Assembly: GCA_030549335.1 (NCBI GenBank)
Contig: CM060189.1
Coordinates: forward strand, 26,435,001-26,499,000
DNA from: Pontederia crassipes
Lineage: Eukaryota; Streptophyta; Magnoliopsida; Commelinales; Pontederiaceae
Direction of reading: 5' to 3'
DNA: 64,000 bases
Part shown: positions 57,111-64,000 of the stretch, one piece after another
How the letters are laid out: the number at the start of each line of letters is the position of its first letter
Position numbering within the stretch: the stretch's first letter is position 1
Program-made: the position numbers and the translations under genes
Notes under the pieces: model-generated
What the model saw: only the letters and a program-made list of their open reading frames with translations
What the model was told of the DNA's origin: nothing
Databases searched by the model: none

Positions 57111-58972
57111 AGATAACACCAGTTATATGCATTTACAGCTCACAATAATTCTGCTTTGAACTCCTCTCAGATTGTGTTAAGATTCAGATTTGGGTTTCTA
57201 AAGCTCGCATGCTAGTGCTGTTGCAGAAAGTACTTGGTCAAACATTTTGAAGGGACCAGTCAAATGACTAAAATACTAAAAAGAAATATAACGCCCCCTT
57301 TTTAGAAGGGCAAAACGTTTGTTTTTTTAAAAAAGTGCCAAATATCAAACGGCAAAATAAGCAGATTATCAAGAAGTCCAATAACAAAATTAAGCCGAAA
57401 GCACTGTTATAACTTAGAATTTTGCAGAAGGTCAACCACAGGATGCAACTAGCTGCAATAAAAAGTGGACCTCTGTGAATATAATGCCTGCGTATATCTG
57501 ACTGAAGCAGAAAGGCAAAATTAATGAATATTCCGATTTTACCTGTTGAGAATATCAGGACAAACACCCAGCAAGCTCGTTCACATGTGAGTTGCTCTTC
57601 ATGATGCATGTCCGACCGCCAAAGATTTACCTTAATTTGGAGATGCTAAATATTTTGAGTTTGAGTAATATGTTGGCTATGACCAGTAAATATTAGTGAC
57701 GTCTCAATAATTAAGGTTAATAAATGAACATAAAATAATAAAAAAATAATGAATTGTGAAAGTCCATTTCAAATCAACTTCATGAAAAGTACTATTTTGT
57801 TACACAAATTTATAAGAATATACAAAAGAGAAGATATAAAGATCTTATTATCTTCATGTGCATGCCAGCATCGTCGTCATACGCTATTTAGTCCACGTGT
57901 TACTCACTAGAAAAGCAAATGCAAGAAAAATAATCTTCACATGAGCTTTGCAGTCTAATGTAACATTAACAGTAACAATGAAAAAATATTTGTATTAAAA
58001 TAAGTAAATCATGATTAATGACATTTACTTCTATGAGATAAAAATAAAGAGTCAATAATGCATATGGCCGGTGCAGGTAAGAAATCAGCCACAGAGATAC
58101 ATTTTGATATTGAATATGATTAAGAGATTTGATGATGATGATAACGAAATCTTTATTTTAGACGATACATATGGCTCGAATCAATCAATAACATTTGATG
58201 CTCGATGGGTTCGATTATTCGATAACGATGTCAAACGAATCAATCAATCATTATTTTGTTAAATGCATATGACTTTGATCGATGAATAGCTTTTGAAATT
58301 TAATGGGATCCGATTATTCGATGCCAATGATAAATAATTCAATTACTTTTTTTTAACTTAATGCTTATGACTGTGCAATTCTACATTTCTTTATCATTGA
58401 ATTGGTTCTTTATTTAGTTATGGAGTACACCGTCTGAACACTACAACCTTATTTAGTGGTTGATCATACCACGAAAAATGTCCTCTTCTTAAGGAAAGGA
58501 TGCAACGCATTCCTTTAGTGGGTCCCTTATCAATGAACAATATAGTTATGAACTTGGTTTAACATGACGACGCATACTTTGTCTTTCGTCTTATGAATTG
58601 TTCATAATCTTCACATTGGTTATAATATATGTCTAATTGAAGTTCAATGTTCATTGCAATAGAGTCAATATAATAATTTCATAAATTAAACCAATAATCA
58701 AGTCTAAGTATGAGTAGATTCGAAATCAAACATATGGTGGTAAGTATTGGAATCCAGGATGAGTTTTGATTTTTGAAATCAGATGAAAAATTGTCTAAGC
58801 AGAATCTGGGGCAAGTTGAAGTGGTCTCGAGCCGAGTTTGTGCTTTATAGATTATGCATAAGAAAAACCAATTAGAACTCGAGTTGAGTGTGCAAGTCAC
58901 TCGGACCAAAATAAAAAATTTCAGGAGGTTATAGTCATAGCTAACCTAGGCTAGGTCTGGTTAGATCGAGGA
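57111..58972. other. Intergenic DNA, possible exon debris
   Basis: TTTTGCAG at about 57420 is followed by an open stretch reading KVNHRMQLAAIKSGPL and a stop, which could be a last exon, but I cannot match it to a gene. The minus-strand 113-codon frame over 57268-57609 is hydrophobic and unrecognised. The rest is AT-rich. Confidence 0.3.
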
Positions 58973-59480
58973 AAAATTACACCAACTTCTTTTCAACTTT
59001 GACGTTTACTCGGTGATACCCTCCAACTTCACTTTGCAATACGAATGCCCATCATCTTTTAACTCGTTTCATCTGCTACTCTTCTTAACTACGGTCTGCC
59101 GTCTCCCGGTTGCCCCATGAACGTGGCGTCCATGCGGTCATTTTCTCTCCCCTCCACACAGATAGCCGTCCGACATGGCAACTTAGCCTTCTCTCTCCCT
59201 CCCCTCGACCTCCGATGCCAGCTACATCACCGGTGCGAGCTCGCCCAAATGTCGAAGCTTGTGTGTGTGTGTGGGGGGGGGGGGGGGGGGAGTGGCGACC
59301 CCTGCGTCCCAACGAGCTCGCTCCAGCGATATAGTCGAGGAGAGGGAGAGAGAGAAAATCATGTGGAGTTGAGAGAAGGCTAAGTTGGCACGTTGAACGA
59401 CTACCTATGTGGAGGAGAGAGAAAATATTGGAAAAAATGACTGAATTAATAGTTGCGAAATTATCTTCTTTTTCCCATTT
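58973..59480. mobile_element. GC-rich repeat family copy 3 with internal palindrome and G18 tract
   Basis: The opening CAACTTTGACGTTTACTCGG, CCCTCCAACTTCACTTTGCA, ATACGAATGCCC is a diverged form of the copy 1 opening. ATTTTCTCTCCCCTCCACAC and GGCAACTTAGCCTTCTCTC (59142-59200) are inverted at 59370-59430 (GAGAAGGCTAAGTTGGCAC and TGTGGAGGAGAGAGAAAAT). Between the arms a (GT)n run leads into G18 (59273-59290). Confidence 0.6.
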
Positions 59481-59509
59481 TATGCGCACAATAATAATGG
59501 GACGATGAT

Positions 59510-60040
59510 AATAATATAAAGAAATTAAATCATACCAAAGGCGTAAAGGATTAACGTAGAAAATCTTTAGAGAAAAAAACCATGGAAGAAAGGAGCAAAT
59601 CTTCCACTATGAAATAATAGTAGATTATAAAATCTCTTTTCTGAACTACGCAGAGGAATACAATAATAATGTCAAGAATTAATCATGGAGGCCATAGAAT
59701 AAATGTCTTTTAGAACTGAGAATAGAAGTCAAAACGATCTTACAAGAATATGAGGAATAGATGAAAAGACTGCTAAGAAGTAATGCTTGAAGTTTCGTTG
59801 AGAACGAATAAGAACTCATTCCCGAATCGAACCATGAAGTTTCTCTCCTCTCTCTTCTCTTTTTCTCTCTCTCGGTGACTGTTCATTCTATTCTCGTGCA
59901 CAATAAATGTCTGCGTCTTCATCCTTTTATAAATGCATGATAACCAACTCCCTATATGATTATTTAGATGTCTTCAACTCGGATTCATTTTTTTCTTTTG
60001 CTACTCAAAATCGGATGCACATAACAATAACCGCCCAACA
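59510..60040 (-). repeat. Probable Copia 3' LTR
   Basis: Read on the minus strand, GGGGAAGTT (polypurine tract, plus-strand 60041-60049) is followed by TGTTGGGCGGTTATTGTTAT, a typical Copia LTR start. Downstream lie AATGCATTTATAAAAGGATG (TATA-like) and a U5-like TTTCTCTAAAGATTTTCTAC. The far LTR edge is uncertain. Confidence 0.6.
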
Positions 60041-60149
60041 AACTTCCCCTTCTTGTTTATGCGAAGGAATCCACCAAGCCTGCATGCTCTTTGCAAAACT
60101 CAGTCTTCTTTCTAGTAAAGGCTTCGTCATCATATCTAACATATTCTTG

Positions 60150-62500
60150 ACAGTGTGGATCTTTCAAAGAATGAATTTTTTCTTCTTTGTTTCGTTACGA
60201 ATCCAATGATATCGAACATCAATGTGCTTAGACTTAGAGTGAAAACTAGAATGCTTTCTCAAATGTATCATAATTGATAATATATTTCTCATGCGTCAAA
60301 CTTAAGTCCTTCAGAAATTGTCTCATCCACAGAATTTCCTTACTTGCTTCAATAGCTGTGATATATTCTGCTTCAATCGTTGATAGTGCAACACACTTCT
60401 GCAACTTGGATTACCATGAGACTGTTGCTCCTGCGAATGTCATCAAGTAATCATAAGTTGACTTTCAACTATCAATGACTCCTACCATGTCAGCGTCAAT
60501 AAATCCTTCTAACATTGGCTTAATGTTTTTGAAACATAAATATATCTTAGACGTGTCTCGAAGATATTTGAGAATTCACTTGGCTACATCCCAATGCTCT
60601 CTACCAGGATTTAATAGGAATAGACTCACCACACCAACTGCATATGCTATGTCTGACCTTGCACAAATCATTGCATACATCAGATTGCCAACCGCAGATG
60701 CGTATAGGACATTTTCATCTTTTGCTTCTCGATTTTGCTCATCGGATATTGTCTAGAACTCAACTTGAAATGACCTGCAAGTGGTGATGTTACTGCCTTT
60801 GCATTCTTCATGTTGAACATCTCTAAGACTTTATCGATGTATGTTTCTTAGGATAACCATAGCTCGTGTTGCTCTCGGTCACGAGTGATTCTCATGCCAA
60901 AGATATTTTTTTGCTGCGCCTAGGTCTTTCATGGAAAAGCATTGACTCAGCTCTTGCTTTAACCTGTCAATTTTTCTTTTATCCTGACCTACAATAAGCA
61001 TGTCATCAACATATAATAATAGGATAATAAAATCATGTGAAAAATATTTTACGAAGATACAATGATTTGATCTTATTATATTCTTGTTGCATCATGAATA
61101 ACCCAAACTTCTTGTACCACGGGAGAGGTGCTTGTTTGAGTCCATATAAGCTTTTCTGTAACTTACAAACTAGTTTTTCTTTTCCTTTCTCTTGAAAACT
61201 CTCTGCTTGCTTCATGTAAATTTCTTCTTCCAAGTCACCATGGAGATAAGCTGTCTTGACGTCTATCTGTTGAATTTTCAAGTTCTTGGTAGCAGCTAAT
61301 TCAAGAATCATTCGAACTGATGACATTTTGATCATTGATGAGAATATCTCGTCAAAATTAATTTCTTTCTTATGACTGAACCCCTTAACAATTAACATTG
61401 CCTTGTATTTGGGGTGTGGAGTATTTTCTTCACTTTTCAGTCAAAACACTCACTTGTTTTTTAGTGTCTTCTTTCATTTAGGCTTCACTAGTTTGTAAGT
61501 GTTATTCTCAAGTAGAGATTGCATCTTATCCTGCATGGCTTTCATCCACTAATCCTTGTGCCCATGTGAAAAGGCTTCTTGATAACACATTGGTTCTCTT
61601 CCTTCAGTTAATAACACGTACTCTATCAGGGAGTACCGATTTGACTCTTGTCTTTGTGTAGTTAATATTCTCAACTGAGGCTCTTGCACTAGTGCATCAT
61701 GCTTGATATGTGGCTTATCATCACAGTCTTGACTATCCGAAAGTATATCTGGATTATACAAACTACTATCATCTTGATCAGCTTCTGGAACAATGTCATC
61801 TTATATCGGTGCATCAACTGAACTCGATTCAGTTAGATAATCAGTGAAGGTAATTGGCTCTTTGTTCTTTGATATGTCTCCAATTGTTTAATGTTCTATG
61901 AACACAACATCACTCTTCTGATAACCTTCCTGTTAACAGGATCCTAGAGTCTGTAGTCAAATTCATCACCTCCATATTCAAAGAAGATATATTCTTTCGA
62001 TTTGCTATCAAATTTTGAACGCTCATCACTGTGAATGTGAACAAAGGCTCTGCAGCTGAACACTCTGAGATGCTTGTATGAAACATCCTTTCCCGATCAG
62101 AGTTTCAGAGGTATGTCACAATCTAAAGGTACTGATGGTGAGTGATTGATCAGTTCAACTACGATCATCATTACTTTACCCCAAAATTCCTTCGATAGCT
62201 TGGCATGTAGAAGCATACATCTGACATATTCCTCAATTATTCTGTTCATTCTATCAGCAACATCATTTTGCTGAGGAGTCTTAGGAATTGTCTTTCAAGC
62301 TTGATGCCATAGGTGTTGCAGTATTCTTCAAACGGTCCTTTGTATTCGTCGCCATTGTCTGCCCGAATATACGTCACCTTCTTGCCAATTTCTCTTTCGA
62401 CTTTAGCATAAAACTTCTTGAACTTTGCCAACACTTGACTTTTGTGTGCTATAGAAAAAGCCCAAACTCTTCTAAAATGGACATTAATAAATGTAACAAA
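60150..62500 (-). pseudogene. Copia gag-pol remnant: integrase, reverse transcriptase, RNase H
   Basis: Pieces in Copia order on the minus strand. 62434-62246 has FKKFYAKVEREIGKKVTYIR and RADNGDEYKGPFEEYC, the middle of integrase with its second Asp (usual RSDNGGEY). 61398-61033 has KGFSHKKEINFDEIFS, RMILELAATKNLKIQQIDVK, TAYLHGDLEEEIYMKQ and KLQKSLYGLKQAPLPWYKKF, the reverse transcriptase fingers and palm. 60850-60190 still shows SKHIDVRYHWIRNE, the end of RNase H. Frameshifts and stops separate them. Gag, protease and the 5' LTR are not in the window, because a CACTA end interrupts the sequence at 62502. It differs from the Copia at 16.2 kb. Confidence 0.85.
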
Positions 62501-62501
62501 A

Positions 62502-62675
62502 CACTATAAGAAAATTAGTGATTAGCGACGTAAAATAGCGTATCGAAATATGATGATGCTAAATCCATGCCAATAGGGATGTTATGGCATTTTAGTTGAG
62601 TCCCAAGAGGGTGACGCTTCTTTCCTCTCAATAGCGTCACATTAGCATTTTCTTAGCATTTTTCACAAATATGTA
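62502..62675 (+). mobile_element. Left end of a CACTA element with GCGTC subterminal repeats, truncated
   Basis: CACTATAAGAAAATTAGTGA then TTAGCGACG, TAGCGTATC, GTGACGC and TAGCGTCACATTAGC. It has the same subterminal vocabulary as the right end at 21612 (TAGCGTC). The sequence changes character after about 62675 and no right terminus follows. Confidence 0.6.
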
Positions 62676-63280
62676 GGATCCCAAAGGGCACCAAGAGGGG
62701 GGGGGGTGTGAATTGATGTTCAATTCGAAAATGTCGATTTCACAAAAACCATCGCGGAAGTTTAAAATCGATTCTTAAATCTTTTACAATTCAGATCATA
62801 AATTCAATGTTAGAGGGAGAGAGAGAGAAAATCAAACGCAAACACACGGTGGTTGTTGACGAGATTCGGTCACACCTTGGCCTACGTCCCCGCTCCGACT
62901 TCTCGACCTCGAGACCGTCGGAGATTCCACTAAAACTCTTCCTTAATTCCAAATGGGGCAAGGAAGAATGCCCTTCACATCAACCACCTTTTCTCCGCTT
63001 CGAAAGGCAAGACAACCTCTCCTCCTAGAAAGCTAATCTTTTCTCTCGCTCAAGAGGTAAAATTTTGAACCTCTTTTACACAGGAGCTCTCTCAGTATTT
63101 TTCTAAATAAAATATTTCTCTCTTTTACAAAGCTAAGTTCACAAGAGAAGAAGAGAGAAAGAAGATAAAATTAAAAATGAAAACTTCAAGAAGAATGTCT
63201 TCTTTTGATAACTTGAAGTTTTTCTTCAAGGTTTGGATAAGTGCATTTTCTTCTGGCTTTGACACTCCTTTTATAGGCTT
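62676..63280. other. Repeat-derived DNA beginning GTAGGATCCC
   Basis: GGCACCAAGAGGGGGGGGGG followed by TGTGAATTGATG is a phrase found in many plant retrotransposon-derived repeats. G-run at about 62697-62706. No supported gene; short frames only. Confidence 0.4.
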
Positions 63281-63478
63281 CTGCAAGTGAGAAACAACAA
63301 CAACAACAAACAACAAACAACAACAAAGCCTTATCCCACTAGGTGGGGTCGGCTACATGGATCATACGACGCTTCGTTGATCCATGTTCATAAGATTCGA
63401 CAGGGTTTTACGCTGGCTGTCGGGGCCTAACACAACCCTCCTCCTTTATCCATGGATCATACGGCTGCAAGTGAGAAA
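63281..63478 (-). mobile_element. SINE-like retroposon with 14-bp target duplication
   Basis: CTGCAAGTGAGAAA occurs exactly at 63281-63294 and 63465-63478. The 170 bases between read on the minus strand as GGAGGAGGGTTGTGTTAGGC, CGACAGCCAGCG, ATCCATGTAGCCGACCCCAC, TAGTGGGATAAGGCTTTGTT and end in TTG repeats, the usual 3' part and tail of a widespread plant SINE type. The head with the pol III boxes seems short or absent, so it may be 5'-truncated. It copies itself with enzymes borrowed from LINEs. Confidence 0.85.
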
Positions 63479-63539
63479 GTTGTCCAAAAATCATTCCACA
63501 CTTTTCTCCTTCAAATTTGACCGTTACTGTTCATTTGAC

Positions 63540-63800
63540 TCGGAGGTCGGTCGACTGCACATATGGACCGGTCGACCGATATACTTTCTTTTATGAAAAA
63601 TATGACCATTGATGAATTTTACACTGTCCGGTCGACCTGTGTCTTGGACCGGGCGATCGGTACCTCGATCGGTACAGTTTCGACATTTTGCTGGTTGAAA
63701 TTGGACATTTTTTGCACTGACCGGTCGACCTGTGTTCTGGACCGGTCGACCGATATTCAAGACCGGTCGACCTGTCTTCCTGACCGGTCGACCTATTTTC
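63540..63800. repeat. GGTCGACC palindrome cluster
   Basis: ACCGGTCGACC or close variants occur about eight times with CTGTGTTCTGGA-like or CGATAT spacers, for example near 63569, 63630, 63721, 63740, 63760 and 63782. The spacing is irregular. It is probably part of an LTR or other repeat. Confidence 0.7.
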
Positions 63801-64000
63801 CAGCCGGCAGCTCGACCGTCCTGCACTATTTTAAGTATAATTTTTTGCACAGTTATCCAAATGAGATGATTTTTGATTCTATGGAAAGCTAACATAATTC
63901 TCTACAACTTTGATATTTATGACTAATCCAAAATCTAATAGGATCATAGTTAATTATTTAATCAAAATGTAGTGCATAAAGTTATCCTTTTTTCTTTAAA

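Noticed and set aside
57268-57609. 113-codon hydrophobic minus-strand ORF
   Set aside because: No recognisable domain, no splice or promoter support, and AT-rich composition favours hydrophobic chance frames.
60475-60756. 93-codon plus-strand ORF
   Set aside because: It is antisense to the Copia RNase H region.
63540-63800. CRISPR-like repeat array
   Set aside because: Spacing is irregular, repeats are 11-12 bp and palindromic, and the setting is a plant genome.

Overview
The window looks like nuclear DNA of a flowering plant: AT-rich intergenic sequence packed with nested retrotransposons, CACTA, Mutator-like and other inverted-repeat elements, a plant-type SINE, a small insert of plastid origin and long TA microsatellites. 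The one clear host gene is a single-exon, GC-rich receptor kinase of the ZmPK1/S-domain type. Its base composition against an AT-rich background suggests a monocot, but this is inference and I do not name a genus. I see no bacterial, viral or CRISPR system and no convincing new multi-gene system. The interest lies in transposon structure and in gene birth and decay.

Layout. 1-5.3 kb: AT-rich DNA with an ACCGGTT-type inverted-repeat element (1431-2432), a Mutator-like non-autonomous element with a perfect 9-bp target duplication (3150-3771) and a pair of diverged direct repeats. 5.3-20.4 kb: one Ty3 LTR retrotransposon on the minus strand (5311-20369, target duplication CAAAT) with gag and an Athila-ORF1-like reading frame but no visible pol. 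A scrambled plastid-derived insert sits in its ORF1 region. A decayed Copia element (16245-20337, target duplication AAACT) lies inside its right-hand LTR, and a third LTR fragment lies inside the Copia left LTR. 20.4-24.2 kb: the right end of a TAGCGTC-type CACTA element, then the first of three related short CACTA elements (22793-24197).

24.2-31.8 kb: AT-rich DNA, a direct-repeat pair around a GC-rich block, and tandemly duplicated ACCGGTT-type elements. 31.86-33.15 kb: a 5'-truncated, frameshifted copy of the receptor kinase. 34.2-38.2 kb: a decayed CACTA-like left end and the second short CACTA element (36661-38207). 39.4-42.3 kb: a duplicated promoter-like segment on either side of a small two-exon GRF-zinc-finger gene. 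42.7-45.4 kb: the intact receptor kinase gene.

45-64 kb: a fold-back MITE (48092-48339), the third CACTA element (50141-51877) with a 98-bp tandem duplication over its right end, a GC-rich family with poly-G tracts (53.1, 56.7 and 59.0 kb), another ACCGGTT-type element, a decayed minus-strand Copia element (59.5-62.5 kb) cut by the left end of a TAGCGTC-type CACTA, a SINE with a 14-bp target duplication (63295-63464) and a GGTCGACC repeat cluster.

The genes do not form a pathway. The receptor kinase would act at the plasma membrane as a lectin-type surface receptor. Everything else is mobile DNA, its debris, or fragments it may have carried.
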